This document shows, in pieces, positions 1 to 8,548 of a stretch of 32,483 bases of DNA. This stretch comes from Symploca sp. SIO2E6 (GTDB lineage: Bacteria; Cyanobacteriota; Cyanobacteriia; Cyanobacteriales; Coleofasciculaceae). The position numbers and the translations under genes were made by a program. The notes below the pieces were generated by a model. The model was given only the letters and a program-made list of their open reading frames with translations, made no database searches and was not told the DNA's origin. The DNA lies in the NCBI GenBank assembly GCA_010672425.1, contig JAAHGR010000032.1, forward strand, positions 1 to 32,483. Direction: 5' to 3'. Numbering within the stretch: the first letter of the stretch is position 1; each line of letters starts with the position of its first letter.

Positions 1-1
1 T

Positions 2-54
2 CGGTTGAGACACTTCACACCAGAGGTTGACTCTGGTGTGAAGTGTCTCAACCG
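2..54. repeat. Perfect 24-bp inverted repeat (hairpin)
   Basis: Two exact 24-bp arms starting CGGTTGAGACACTTC are separated by a 5-base loop (GTTGA). There is no T-run after either arm, so a classical intrinsic terminator is not supported. It may be an interspersed palindrome or a processed RNA hairpin from the gene to the left. The rest of the gap up to 176 shows nothing recognisable beyond probable promoter sequence for the next gene. Confidence 0.8.
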
Positions 55-176
55 TAGCGACTTCAGGTACGTCACTATTGAGTGTTGTTGCCTTATATTG
101 GTTTATTCTATCTAGCTACTGCTAGTCTGGATAAGTTATTATTTCATCCAATCCTTAATCTCCTAAATTTGCTGCT

Positions 177-1964
177 ATGACTGTAATTCATAATTTTTCA
201 GTTGGGCGTCAATCCTCCACCCGTACTGTGGGACGCAATTACCAATCTGTGGTTGTGATGTTGATCATCAGCATCTTTTTACTGGGGGGTATTGCCTCTC
301 GTTTAGCTTATTTACAACTAGTTGAAGGGGAACGCAACAAGGAACTCGCAGAAAATAACCGCATTCGTCTCATTCCCAAACCCCCCGTGCGAGGTAATAT
401 TTTTGACCGCAAGGGGAGAATTTTAGCTAGTACTCGGCTATCTCGCTCAGTGTTTGTTTGGCCTAAGACCTTGGAAAAGGAAAAATGGCCGGAAACTTTC
501 AAACGCCTCTCAGAAATTTTGAATATCCCAGAAGGAGATATTGAAAAACGCTTGCAAAATGCTGGCAACAGTCCTGTTTCCCGTATCCGCATTGCCCGCA
601 ACATCAGTCCTGGGCAAATTACAGCACTGGCTGAGTACAGCAATCAATTAGAAGGGGTTGAGGTGGATGTTGAAACAGTACGGGAGTACCCTAATGGTGA
701 TCTAGGAGCTCACGTTTTGGGTTATACTGGCGAGATCAATGAAGAAGAACTCGCAGATCGTCGAGATGAAGGTTATCGTCCCGGTGACGTCATTGGTCAA
801 ATGGGGGTCGAGGAGTCTTTTCAGGAGATGCTCAGGGGAGAATGGGGTGGACAACAAGTTGAGGTCGATGGTGCAGATCAGGTAGTCAAGGTTTTGGGTA
901 AGAAAAATGCCAAGCCTGGTAAAGATGTCAAGCTCACTTTAGATATAGATGTGCAAAAAGCAGCTGAGGCAGCTTTAGGTTATCAAAAAGGTGCGATCGT
1001 AGCAATAGATCCCAACAATGGGGCAGTATTGGCGATGGTTAGTCGTCCCACTTTTGACCCCAATATTTTCTCAACGCGCATTACCCAAGAAACCTGGACT
1101 AAGCTGCAAGGGAGAGGTAATCCCTTTGTCAACCGTGCGATACGCGGCTTTCCTCCAGCAAGCACCTTCAAGATAGTTACCGCAGCAGCAGGCATGGAAA
1201 CTGGCAAATATCCTCCCGATGTTGTCTTGCCGACTTTTGCTTATTTGCGTGTTGGTGGCACTGCTTTTGGTGAGTGGAACAAAGCAGGTTTTGGTCCCTT
1301 GGGATATGTGAGGGCCTTGGCAATGAGTAGTAATACCTTTCATGGACAAATTGGTAAAGGTATAGGAGGAGAAAAACTGATCGAATGGTCTCGTAAATTT
1401 GGTTTTGGTCAGAAAACTGGTATTGAGTTAAATGAAGAATCCTCTGGTTTAATTGCAGATGATACCTGGAAGCAGAAGAGATTCAATTGGGAATGGACTG
1501 TCGGTGATACTGTTAATATGTCCATCGGTCAGGGATTTACCCAAGCAACACCCCTACAAGTAGCGATGATGTTTGCAGTTCCTGCTAATGGGGGTTATAA
1601 GATTACACCTCACCTACTGCTTGATGATCGAAGTCCAGACCAATGGCGAAAGTCAATGAATCTCCAGCCAGCAACCCTGGAGAAGTTGCGGCAGGGATTG
1701 CGAGCAGTGGTTACTAGTGGTACGGGAAAAAATTTAAATGTGCCCCATTTACCTCCAGTAGCTGGTAAAAGTGGCACTGCCGAGGCTCCTCCTGGTAAAC
1801 CTCATGCTTGGTTTGGAGGCTATGCACCGGCTGATAAGCCTGAAATTGTGGTTGTTGCCTTTGCTGAACATTCCGGCGGCGGTGGGGGTAGTACCGCCGG
1901 ACCTATGGTGCGTCAGGTGCTAGAGGGTTACTTTAAAGCCAAGTCTGCTGCATCTCAGAAATAA
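177..1964 (+). CDS. mrdA: Penicillin-binding protein 2 (peptidoglycan D,D-transpeptidase)
   Basis: Class B penicillin-binding protein that cross-links peptidoglycan during cell elongation, anchored in the inner membrane with its catalytic domain in the periplasm. A single N-terminal membrane segment lies at about residues 25-45, followed by the PBP dimerisation domain. The transpeptidase domain has all three active-site motifs: STFK (Ser329), SSN (384-386) and KSGTAEA near residue 535. The 595 aa length fits the family. The ATG at 177 places the short basic tail before the membrane anchor, as expected. The RodA partner is not in the window. FtsI is the main alternative, but the N-terminal PPVRGNIFDRKGR region and overall layout are PBP2-like. 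Confidence 0.93.
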   Translation: MTVIHNFSVGRQSSTRTVGRNYQSVVVMLIISIFLLGGIASRLAYLQLVEGERNKELAENNRIRLIPKPPVRGNIFDRKGRILASTRLSRSVFVWPKTLEKEKWPETFKRLSEILNIPEGDIEKRLQNAGNSPVSRIRIARNISPGQITALAEYSNQLEGVEVDVETVREYPNGDLGAHVLGYTGEINEEELADRRDEGYRPGDVIGQMGVEESFQEMLRGEWGGQQVEVDGADQVVKVLGKKNAKPGKDVKLTLDIDVQKAAEAALGYQKGAIVAIDPNNGAVLAMVSRPTFDPNIFSTRITQETWTKLQGRGNPFVNRAIRGFPPASTFKIVTAAAGMETGKYPPDVVLPTFAYLRVGGTAFGEWNKAGFGPLGYVRALAMSSNTFHGQIGKGIGGEKLIEWSRKFGFGQKTGIELNEESSGLIADDTWKQKRFNWEWTVGDTVNMSIGQGFTQATPLQVAMMFAVPANGGYKITPHLLLDDRSPDQWRKSMNLQPATLEKLRQGLRAVVTSGTGKNLNVPHLPPVAGKSGTAEAPPGKPHAWFGGYAPADKPEIVVVAFAEHSGGGGGSTAGPMVRQVLEGYFKAKSAASQK

Positions 1965-2030
1965 GCTAAATACGGAAAACCGAATTTTGCGCAAGTTCGG
2001 TACTACACTACAATGTAACTAGAAGCAGCA

Positions 2031-2051
2031 ATACAACCACATCGGTTGTAT
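2031..2051 (+). promoter_or_regulatory. Short hairpin upstream of the DUF1825 gene
   Basis: ATACAACC and GGTTGTAT form a perfect 8-bp inverted repeat around ACATC. It ends two bases before a purine-rich ribosome-binding site (AAGGGGAG) that sets the ATG at 2062. The position suits a leader hairpin or an operator. No regulator can be named. Confidence 0.35.
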
Positions 2052-2061
2052 AAGGGGAGCA

Positions 2062-2385
2062 ATGGGTTTTTTTGATTCAGAGATAGTCCAACAAGAGGCA
2101 AAGCAGCTGTTTGAAGATTATCATTCCTTAATGCAATTGGGAGGCAGCTACGGTAAATTTGACCGAGAGGGTAAAAAGATGTTCATCGAGCAGATGGAAT
2201 CGATGATGGATCGCTATCGTATTTTTATGAAGCGTTTCGAGTTATCCGATGACTTTATGGCTCAGATGACGGTGGAGCAGCTCAATACACAGCTTGGTCA
2301 ATTTGGCATCACATCTCAGCAAATGTTCGACCAAATGGAAAAAACTCTCGAACGAATGAAGTCAGAATTGGAAAAGCAGTCTTGA
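2062..2385 (+). CDS. DUF1825 family protein
   Basis: This is a small, acidic, all-helical soluble protein (107 aa) of the cyanobacterial DUF1825 family, recognised from its N-terminus (MGFFDSEIVQQEAKQLFEDY) and length. The family is conserved across cyanobacteria but has no firm biochemical function that I know of. There is no signal peptide or membrane segment, and the Met-rich central helix (QMESMMDRYRIFMKRFELS) may form a dimer interface. The start is supported by AAGGGGAG just upstream. It lies 97 bp behind mrdA on the same strand and could be co-transcribed or have its own promoter. Confidence 0.85.
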   Translation: MGFFDSEIVQQEAKQLFEDYHSLMQLGGSYGKFDREGKKMFIEQMESMMDRYRIFMKRFELSDDFMAQMTVEQLNTQLGQFGITSQQMFDQMEKTLERMKSELEKQS

Positions 2386-2413
2386 AATTGAGAATAGGGA
2401 ATTGGGAACAGAA

Positions 2414-2476
2414 TTGGACTTAAGTCCAACTACTGCTCATTACTCATTACTCATTACTCATTACTCATTACTCATT
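2414..2476 (+). repeat. CTCATTA heptamer array with palindromic leader
   Basis: The palindrome TTGGACTTAAGTCCAA (2414-2429) leads through ACTACTGCTC into about six tandem copies of CTCATTA. A near-identical leader sits before the array at 13184, so leader and array behave as one module. Confidence 0.85.
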
Positions 2477-2517
2477 TTTAGCCGTGCCGAGCTAGTACAG
2501 CGCAGCGAAAATAAGAT

Positions 2518-4074
2518 ATGGTAAATACAACCACAGATATAGTAGTGATTGGCAGTGGTGTTGGGGGACTCCCCTGCGGGGCATTGTTAGCTCGTTATGG
2601 TTATGACGTTGTCGTGTGCGAAAGCCATAGCATTCCCGGCGGTGCGGCTCATAGTTTTTCCCGTCAAGGATTTATCTTTGATTCTGGTCCATCTCTGTTT
2701 TCTGGTCTCTCCTCTCGTCCCTCCCCCAACCCGATGGCTCATGTACTGGATGCCTTGGGGGAAGATGTACCCTGGCTGAATTACGATACTTGGGGATGTG
2801 CTATTCCTGAAGGAACCTTTCTCACTCAGGTTGGTGCAGATCAATTTGTGGAAGTATTGAGGGAATTGGGGTCTTCCTCAGCAGTGCAGGAATGGCGGCG
2901 ACTACAGAAAATGATGGCTCCTTTAGGAAAAGCCGCAGTTGCTCTACCACCAGTGGAATTACGGAACGACTGGCAGGTGGTGTTTTCTGCGGCGAGATAT
3001 TTAGGGGCGATGTTACCCCATTTACCTCTGGTATCTACCTTGACTAAGCCTTATGCCGAGGTGATACAATCTACCGTCTGTGATCCCTTAATCTGCAATT
3101 GGTTAGATTTGTTGTGCTTTTTGCTATCAGGGTTACCCGCCAGTGGTACTCTGACAGCTGAAATTGCCTTTATGTTTGCCGATTGGTATCGCCCTGGAGT
3201 GCAGCTCGATTTTCCTCAAGGGGGTACTGGAGCCTTAGTCAATGCTCTGGTTAGGGGTCTACACAAGTTTGGCGGAGAATTGTGCCTGAATGCTCATGCG
3301 AGCCAGATTATTATTGAAAGCGATCGCGCTGTAGGGGTTATCCTCAAAACAGGTGAAGTGATTCGAGCTAAACGAGCAGTAATCTCCAACGCTTCTATCT
3401 GGGATACTCTGAAACTCTTGCCTCTTGATCATCAAACTTCCCCAGTTGTCAAGCGGCTACACCGGGAACGACAAAATATCTTCCCTTGCCCTAGCTTTAT
3501 GCACCTCCACCTAGGTATTGATGGCACTGATCTCCCTGCCGATTTACCCTGCCACTTCATCGTTGTTAATGATTGGGACTTAGGGATTGACGCACCGCAA
3601 AACGTGATTCTCGTCTCCATTCCCTCAATTCTTGACCCCTGTCTTGCTCCTACTGGTCAACAGGTGATTCACGCCTACACTCCCGCCAACGAACCCTTCA
3701 GCCTCTGGGCAAACTTAGACCGTACATCACAAAAGTATGAACAGCTTAAGCAGCAACGTTCTCAACCTCTTTGGCAAGCCATCGAACGCTATATTCCCGA
3801 TGTGAGGTCTCGCTGCGAGGTTACCTTAGTAGGAACACCTCTCACCCATGCTCGATTTTTGCGACGGTATCAAGGAAGCTATGGACCAGCGATTGCTGCT
3901 GGCAAGGAAATGTTTCCTAGTCCCAGTACTCCAGTACCAGGGTTATATTGCTGCGGTGATTCCACCTTCCCCGGCATTGGGTTACCCGCTGTAGCCGCTA
4001 GTGCCTTAGTTACTGCCAATTCTTTCGCTTCGTTGTCTCAACACCAGGCACTTCTAGAAGCGGTTTTAGGCTAG
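2518..4074 (+). CDS. FAD-dependent oxidoreductase of the phytoene desaturase / carotenoid isomerase family
   Basis: The N-terminus carries a dinucleotide-binding Rossmann motif (VVIGSGVGGLPCGALLARYG) followed by an acidic residue ending the second strand (VVVCES) and the family-typical IPGGAAHSF. The C-terminus has the flavin-binding signature GLYCCGDSTFPGIGLPAVAA. Length (518 aa) and layout match the CrtI/CrtISO/CrtD and retinol-saturase-like group, which oxidise or isomerise polyenes such as carotenoids. The substrate cannot be told from sequence, and no carotenoid gene lies nearby, so no symbol is given. The ATG at 2518 directly precedes the Rossmann strand. No convincing ribosome-binding site is visible. 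The STRR array sits 42 bp upstream. Confidence 0.85.
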   Translation: MVNTTTDIVVIGSGVGGLPCGALLARYGYDVVVCESHSIPGGAAHSFSRQGFIFDSGPSLFSGLSSRPSPNPMAHVLDALGEDVPWLNYDTWGCAIPEGTFLTQVGADQFVEVLRELGSSSAVQEWRRLQKMMAPLGKAAVALPPVELRNDWQVVFSAARYLGAMLPHLPLVSTLTKPYAEVIQSTVCDPLICNWLDLLCFLLSGLPASGTLTAEIAFMFADWYRPGVQLDFPQGGTGALVNALVRGLHKFGGELCLNAHASQIIIESDRAVGVILKTGEVIRAKRAVISNASIWDTLKLLPLDHQTSPVVKRLHRERQNIFPCPSFMHLHLGIDGTDLPADLPCHFIVVNDWDLGIDAPQNVILVSIPSILDPCLAPTGQQVIHAYTPANEPFSLWANLDRTSQKYEQLKQQRSQPLWQAIERYIPDVRSRCEVTLVGTPLTHARFLRRYQGSYGPAIAAGKEMFPSPSTPVPGLYCCGDSTFPGIGLPAVAASALVTANSFASLSQHQALLEAVLG

Positions 4075-4113
4075 AAACCGGGTTTCTCGTGGGGACAACA
4101 ACTCTCATCATTT
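4073..4113. repeat. Half-copy of palindromic interspersed element
   Basis: AGAAACCGGGTTTCT is a palindrome followed by CGTGGGGACAAC. It matches one end of the element found inside the GT39 gene (25739-25804) and the kinase gene (31875-31938). Its first two bases overlap the end of the flavoprotein gene, including part of its stop codon, and it may act as a 3' hairpin. Confidence 0.6.
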
Positions 4114-4160
4114 AAAACGACCCTATGGCAAAATCCAGAAAGCAAACGAACAGTAGATGT

Positions 4161-4314
4161 GGTTTGTTGTTGGTTGTTGGTTGTTGGTTGTTGGTTATTT
4201 GTTGTTTGTTGTTGGTTGTTTGTTGTTGGTTGTTTGTTGTTGGTTGTTGGTTATTTGTTGTTTGTTGTTTGTTGTTGGTTGTTTGTTGTTGGTTGTTGGT
4301 TGTTGGTTGTTTGT
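4161..4314. repeat. TTGTTGG/TTGTTTG heptamer array
   Basis: About 22 tandem heptamers mix TTGTTGG, TTGTTTG and TTATTTG. The unit contains no stop codon in any frame of either strand, so the overlapping ORFs in the track (4112-4457) are artefacts of the repeat. Confidence 0.95.
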
Positions 4315-4325
4315 CATTGGTCATA

Positions 4326-4455
4326 ATATCAAATCCGGCTAAACACTTATCCTATCCTTCTACCTTACAACCTTCTTTCTTCCCTTGGAGCCTTCTGCCT
4401 TCTGCCTTGGAGCCTTATTGCCACCGAAGTGTAACTATTCCACCGGATTTGATAT
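4326..4455. mobile_element. 130-bp MITE-like element, copy A
   Basis: It is bounded by a perfect 13-bp terminal inverted repeat (ATATCAAATCCGG / CCGGATTTGATAT), with TA at each outer edge. The interior contains TTCTTTCTTCCC and GGAGCCTTATTGCCACC. It carries no coding capacity. A second 130-bp copy lies at 21439-21568 in opposite orientation with clear similarity across the interior. It is sandwiched between two unrelated heptamer arrays. Confidence 0.75.
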
Positions 4456-4560
4456 AACTCATAACTCATAACTCATAACTCATAACTCATAACTCATAAC
4501 TCATAACTCATAACTCATAACTCATAACTCATAACTCATAACTCATAACTCATAACTCAT
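4455..4560. repeat. ACTCATA heptamer array
   Basis: About 15 near-perfect tandem copies of the 7-mer AACTCAT begin exactly at the edge of MITE-like copy A. The remaining 74 bp to the Uma2 gene show no clear motif apart from probable promoter sequence. Confidence 0.95.
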
Positions 4561-4634
4561 CACTTATTCTCCCAAGCCCGACAATAGTGCTAGGATACTA
4601 CTAGTCAAGCGCTCAGCCCTTTCCACTTTCGACT

Positions 4635-5573
4635 ATGGTTGCACAGCTTCAGACCCTCTCTATTACCTGGCAAAAGCTGCCGGATAGTTTCCAACTGCCA
4701 GATGACCCTGTGGATAACATTAACCAACCTGCGATCGCTGCAGCCCTGACCGATAGTTTGCATCAGGCCAATCGCCTCCCCGACAGTGCCATCACCATCA
4801 CCAACTACGGCGTTTGTGCTACCGTCAACGGCCAACTAGTAGTCAAAGCCCCTGACTGGGCTTACGTGGCCAAAACTTGGGCACCAATAGCTGAACTGCA
4901 ACGTAGTTTCACTCCTCATTTAGAGGGAGAAGTACCGGCAATTGTCATGGAATTTCTCTCGGAAACTGAGGGTGAAGAGTATTCACCAAAATCCACCTAT
5001 CCCCCTGGCAAATGGTTCTTTTACGAAAGTATCCTGCAAGTTCCCTACTATGCGATCTTTGACCCTGTTTCTGGGGATCTAGCAGTCTACCGTCTTGATG
5101 CTACAGGCTGTTATCAAACTCAGATTATGGAAGAAAACGGCTTGTATTGGATTGAGTCGATGAATCTGTTCTTAGGAGTGTGGCAGGGGAAACGGGAAAC
5201 GCGAAGGGGTTACTGGTTGCGATGGTGGGATGCTGAGGAAAATTTGTTATTGTGGGGAACAGAGCAGTCAGCACGAGAACGACAACGAGCTGAGCAAGAG
5301 TCCTTACGAGCTGAGCAAGAGTCCTTACGAGCTGAGCAAGAGCGCTCACGAGCTGAGCAAGAGCGCTCACGAGCTGAGCAAGAGCGCTCACGAGCTGAGC
5401 AAGCCGAGCAATTTCTGGTAACAGAGCATCAACAATTAGAACAAGAGCGTTTGCGAGCTCAGCTTGCTCAACAAGCATGGGAGCAGGAGCACAAGAAACG
5501 CTTGAAATTATTAGAGCAATTGCAACAGTTAGGGTTTGACTTAGAGCAACTGCAATCTGAAGATAGGGAATAG
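4635..5573 (+). CDS. Uma2 family (DUF820) PD-(D/E)XK endonuclease-like protein with coiled-coil tail
   Basis: Residues 1-210 are a Uma2/DUF820 fold, common and multicopy in cyanobacteria. Candidate catalytic residues are visible in order: Asp74 in KAPDWAYV, Glu106 in IVMEFLSE and Lys126 in the GKWFFYE helix, followed by VPYYAIFDP. These suggest metal-dependent nuclease chemistry, but the biological target of the family is unknown. The C-terminal third is a highly charged coiled coil of 7-residue repeats (RAEQESL, then RAEQERS), built from 21-bp DNA repeats, then a Q/E/L-rich helix. The repeat number probably varies between strains. It stands alone between two STRR blocks. Confidence 0.85.
   Translation: MVAQLQTLSITWQKLPDSFQLPDDPVDNINQPAIAAALTDSLHQANRLPDSAITITNYGVCATVNGQLVVKAPDWAYVAKTWAPIAELQRSFTPHLEGEVPAIVMEFLSETEGEEYSPKSTYPPGKWFFYESILQVPYYAIFDPVSGDLAVYRLDATGCYQTQIMEENGLYWIESMNLFLGVWQGKRETRRGYWLRWWDAEENLLLWGTEQSARERQRAEQESLRAEQESLRAEQERSRAEQERSRAEQERSRAEQAEQFLVTEHQQLEQERLRAQLAQQAWEQEHKKRLKLLEQLQQLGFDLEQLQSEDRE
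5286..5405 (+). repeat. 21-bp in-frame tandem repeat coding for coiled-coil heptads
   Basis: About six tandem units of CGAGCTGAGCAAGAG plus TCCTTA or CGCTCA encode RAEQESL / RAEQERS. The 21-bp period keeps both the reading frame and the heptad register of a coiled coil. Confidence 0.9.
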
Positions 5574-5693
5574 GGAGTTGGGAATTGGGAATTGGGAATA
5601 AAATTGTTTTTTGTTTGAATGCAATAATTCGCCGTTAGGGGCTCATTACTTATTACTTATTACTTATTACTTATTACTCATTACTCATTACTT
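5564..5693. repeat. GGGAATT and CTTATTA/CTCATTA heptamer arrays
   Basis: A GGGAATT-type array overlaps the last codons of the Uma2 gene. It is followed by the motif AATTCGCCGTTAGGGGCT and then about seven TTACTTA/TTACTCA heptamers that stop 4 bp before the ruvA ATG. The 18-base motif recurs inverted at about 7878, again beside an array. Confidence 0.9.
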
Positions 5694-5697
5694 CAAA

Positions 5698-6330
5698 ATG
5701 ATTAGCTATCTCAAGGGGACAGTAGCAAACATCAATAAAAATTCTGGCAATCGGGTTACTCTGATTCTAGAAGTTAACCAAATTGGCTATGAGTTACAAA
5801 TTCCTCGGCGTCTGTTACAGGAGTTGCCAACTGCTTCGGAAGAAGTGGTGCAGATTTTCTCTCATCTGCAAATTCGGGAAGAGCAACAGGTACTATATGG
5901 CTTTGCTTCAGCAGCGGAACGGGATTTGTTTCGTCAGTTAATTAGTGTCAGTGGTATCGGTACTCAATTAGCGATCGCACTGATTGATACCCTAGGATTA
6001 CCAACTTTAGTGCAAGCCATTGTTACAGGTAATATCCGCACCTTATCCAAAACTCCCGGTGTTGGTAGTAAAACAGCTGAACGCATTGCCTTAGAATTGA
6101 AAACCAAGCTGGCTGAATGGCGTCAGGTAGCTGAGGTAGAAACAACAGCTGCCTCAACTATGCCAGCAACTGCACTGCAAGAAGATGTGGAGATTACTTT
6201 ACTGGCTCTAGGATATGAAAACAATGAAATTGCTCAGGCACTAAACGCCATCAGTCAAGATCCTGTAGTGATGAAGAGTACTAATGTTGAAGATTGGATT
6301 AGAAGTGCGATCTCTTGGTTGAGCCAATAA
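5698..6330 (+). CDS. ruvA: Holliday junction branch migration protein RuvA
   Basis: RuvA forms tetramers that hold the Holliday junction while RuvB pumps DNA. The N-terminal OB-fold starts MISYLKGTV. The two helix-hairpin-helix motifs are visible (LISVSGIGTQLAIAL and TPGVGSKTAERIALELK), and the C-terminal RuvB-binding domain carries ALLALGY-type sequence (LLALGYENNEI). The 210 aa length matches the family. The ORF-track start at 5611 reads through the CTTATTA array (LLITYYLLLITHY), so the ATG at 5698 was chosen. There is no Shine-Dalgarno sequence between array and start. RuvB is not in the window. Confidence 0.95.
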   Translation: MISYLKGTVANINKNSGNRVTLILEVNQIGYELQIPRRLLQELPTASEEVVQIFSHLQIREEQQVLYGFASAAERDLFRQLISVSGIGTQLAIALIDTLGLPTLVQAIVTGNIRTLSKTPGVGSKTAERIALELKTKLAEWRQVAEVETTAASTMPATALQEDVEITLLALGYENNEIAQALNAISQDPVVMKSTNVEDWIRSAISWLSQ

Positions 6331-6471
6331 TTAGGTGTTAGGTGTTAGGTGTTAGGTGTTAGGTGCTTATACTGAGATCTCACCTACTACCTATGCAAAC
6401 TTTGATAGCAACAAATCACCAACAACAAACAACCAACAACAAACAACCAACAACCAACAACTAACAACCAA
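6331..6471. repeat. TTAGGTG array (5 perfect copies) and AACAACC/AACAAAC array
   Basis: Five exact TTAGGTG copies start immediately after the ruvA stop codon (6331-6365). A second array of AACAACC/AACAAAC units (about 6416-6471) reaches to within 5 bp of the sbcD start. About 50 bp of unique sequence lies between. Confidence 0.92.
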
Positions 6472-6475
6472 TCCC

Positions 6476-7702
6476 ATGATTAAAATCCTGCACTTATCTG
6501 ATATCCATATGGGTAGTGGTTTTCCCCACGGTCAGATTAACCCAACTAATGGTTTAAATACACGATTAGAAGATTTTGTCAATACCCTGTCTAAATGTAT
6601 TGACCGCGCCATCTCAGAACCTGTGGATTTGGTAATCTTTGGCGGTGATGCCTTTCCCGATGCTACACCAGCACCCTATGTGCAACAAGCTTTTGCCGGA
6701 CAGTTTCGCCGTCTTGTGGATGCAGATATTCCTACGGTTCTGTTAGTAGGGAATCATGACCTGCATTCCCAAGGTAATGGGGGGGCTAGTTTATGTATTT
6801 ATCGTACCTTAGGAGTACCCGGATTTATTGTAGGCGATCGCATTGAAACTCACCAGATCCAAACCCGCAATGGTTCAGTGCAGGTGATTACTCTTCCCTG
6901 GCTAACTCATTCTACTCTACTAACTCGACCAGAAACCGAAGGTCTGGCACTAGCGGAAGTTAATGAGTTACTCATCTCACGGCTTAACCCAGTATTAGAA
7001 GGAGAAATCCGCCGATTAGATCCCCAAGTGCCAACTATTCTCCTAGCTCATCTCATGGCAGATAAAGCTACCTTTGGAGCAGAACGTTTTCTAGCCGTAG
7101 GTAAGGGTTTTACCATTCCTCTTTCCCTACTAACACGACCCTGTTTTGATTATGTAGCATTAGGTCACGTCCACAAGCACCAGAATCTCAATAAGTCTAA
7201 TGATCCCCCTGTAATTTACCCAGGCAGTATCGAACGGGTAGATTTTAGTGAGGAAAAGGAAGACAAGGGTTATGTGTTGCTGGAGTTGGCAAAAGGTCAT
7301 GCTAAGTGGGAATTTTGTCCTTTGTCGGTGCGCTATTTCTGTACAATTGAAGTAAATCTTGCCGAGGCGGCTGAACCCCAGAAGGATTTACTCGAAGCCA
7401 TCAAAAAACATCAGATTAAAGATGCTGTGGTGCGGCTAATTTACAAATTACGTTCCGAGCAGTTAGACTTAATTGATAATGGGGCAGTACATCAGGCGTT
7501 AGCCGAAGCTCACAACTATACAATTCGTCCAGAATTAATCAGTCAGTTAGCACGTCCTCGTTTGCCAGAACTCGGTGTTGGTAGTAGTATCGACCCGATG
7601 GAGGCGCTGAAAACTTATTTAGACAATCGAGAAGATCTCAGAGATATTTCCGCTGACATGATGGATGCAGCGCAATGCCTCCTGGCGGGGAAGGATGAGT
7701 GA
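6476..7702 (+). CDS. sbcD: SbcD/Mre11-type DNA repair exonuclease (metallophosphoesterase)
   Basis: SbcD pairs with the SbcC ATPase to cut hairpins and protein-blocked DNA ends. The calcineurin-like metal-binding motifs are present in order: LHLSDIHMG (residues 5-13), FGGDAF, LLVGNHDLH, LLAHLMAD and ALGHVHKHQ. The 408 aa length fits SbcD, and the C-terminal capping region is present. The ORF-track start at 6356 runs through the AACAACC array (PTTNNQQQTTNN), so the ATG at 6476, directly before IKILHLSD, is preferred. No sbcC gene lies next to it. A more distant single-protein Mre11-like phosphoesterase is possible. Confidence 0.9.
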   Translation: MIKILHLSDIHMGSGFPHGQINPTNGLNTRLEDFVNTLSKCIDRAISEPVDLVIFGGDAFPDATPAPYVQQAFAGQFRRLVDADIPTVLLVGNHDLHSQGNGGASLCIYRTLGVPGFIVGDRIETHQIQTRNGSVQVITLPWLTHSTLLTRPETEGLALAEVNELLISRLNPVLEGEIRRLDPQVPTILLAHLMADKATFGAERFLAVGKGFTIPLSLLTRPCFDYVALGHVHKHQNLNKSNDPPVIYPGSIERVDFSEEKEDKGYVLLELAKGHAKWEFCPLSVRYFCTIEVNLAEAAEPQKDLLEAIKKHQIKDAVVRLIYKLRSEQLDLIDNGAVHQALAEAHNYTIRPELISQLARPRLPELGVGSSIDPMEALKTYLDNREDLRDISADMMDAAQCLLAGKDE

Positions 7703-7808
7703 TACCAAATCCGGTTTACATAGGCTGATTACCCATATCAACCAAATCCACTTATATCAAAGGCTTGGGCAAATTGTGATCTTGTACTTTTAAAAGCGGA
7801 TTTGGTAT
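7702..7808. mobile_element. 107-bp MITE-like element with related terminal repeats (copy C)
   Basis: The 12-bp perfect terminal inverted repeat ATACCAAATCCG / CGGATTTGGTAT resembles the ends of the 130-bp elements at 4326 and 21439. The interior is different (contains AACCAAATCCACTTATATC). Its left edge coincides with the last base of the sbcD TGA stop. Confidence 0.6.
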
Positions 7809-7814
7809 GATAAG

Positions 7815-7931
7815 TGACTAGAGAGATTTTAGATTTTAGATTTTAGATTTTAGATTGAAGAATTAAAATGGTCACAAGCCCCTAACGGCGAATTTCCAAT
7901 TACCAATTCCCAATTACCAATTCCCAATTCC
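7815..7931. repeat. AGATTTT array with leader, and CCAATTA/CCCAATT array
   Basis: Four exact AGATTTT copies (7824-7851) sit between GTGACTAGAG and AGATTGAAGAA. The same leader, copy number and trailer recur at 20704-20746. It is followed by AGCCCCTAACGGCGAATT (inverse of the motif at 5627) and CCAATTA/CCCAATT units that end just after the TetR gene stop. Confidence 0.88.
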
Positions 7932-7939
7932 CTTATTTC

Positions 7940-8548
7940 TTAAGAGGAGCCCACGAGCACATTAACTAGACCATCAATGAACCGATCGCATTCCATCGGC
8001 ACAACTTCCCTACCATGTAAAATCTCTTGGGAAATGATATAATGCATAATGCTACCAGAAAACATCCTGGCTAAAACTTCCGGATCAGCAGCTTTAGAAT
8101 CGGGGTGATGGGCAAACAGATAACTCAGCTTCTCTAGAATAGGTTTCTGAACATTTTTAATAAATGTCTGAGCTAAATCAGGAAATTGTTCGGATTCTCC
8201 AATAACTAAACGAATTAAGGTAAACTTCGGTTGCTTATCGGAAAAATCATTCAGCAAAATACTGGCAAGATATTTCAAACTGTCCCGCAGGGGTGTCTGC
8301 AACAATAGACTTTCTTCTAAAACCGCCATCGGCTTATCCTGGGTAAACTGATTGATCAGAGCCTTAAACAAACCTGCCTTATCCTGAAAATAGTTGTAGA
8401 GTGTTGGCTTAGAAACCCTAGCCGCTGCCGCAATCCGATCCATAGTGGCGGCTGCGTATCCATAAGTCGCAAAGACTTGCAGTGCTCCAGCTAAAATTCG
8501 CTCAGCTTTATTGGTTACGTTGTCGATTGACTTCTTTTTACTTTCCAT
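7940..8548 (-). CDS. TetR/AcrR family transcriptional regulator
   Basis: A 202 aa one-component repressor. Residues about 13-60 form the TetR DNA-binding domain ([20 protein letters not shown]...[21 protein letters not shown]), followed by an all-helical ligand-binding and dimer domain with no close functional match I can name. It is divergent from and upstream of the devB-devC-devA exporter genes, an arrangement often seen for efflux regulators, so the exporter is the probable target. The effector is unknown. ATG at 8548 gives a normal family length; TTTTACTTTCCAT shows an A/G-rich stretch upstream on the coding strand. Confidence 0.9.
   Translation of the reverse strand: MESKKKSIDNVTNKAERILAGALQVFATYGYAAATMDRIAAAARVSKPTLYNYFQDKAGLFKALINQFTQDKPMAVLEESLLLQTPLRDSLKYLASILLNDFSDKQPKFTLIRLVIGESEQFPDLAQTFIKNVQKPILEKLSYLFAHHPDSKAADPEVLARMFSGSIMHYIISQEILHGREVVPMECDRFIDGLVNVLVGSS

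Noticed and set aside
4112-4457. ORFs rich in LLVVGCW or QQTTNN
   Set aside because: They are translations of TTGTTGG/TTGTTTG heptamers, which lack stops in all frames. The same applies to the ORFs at 10917-11186, 15394-15693, 25057-25345 and 27463-28096.
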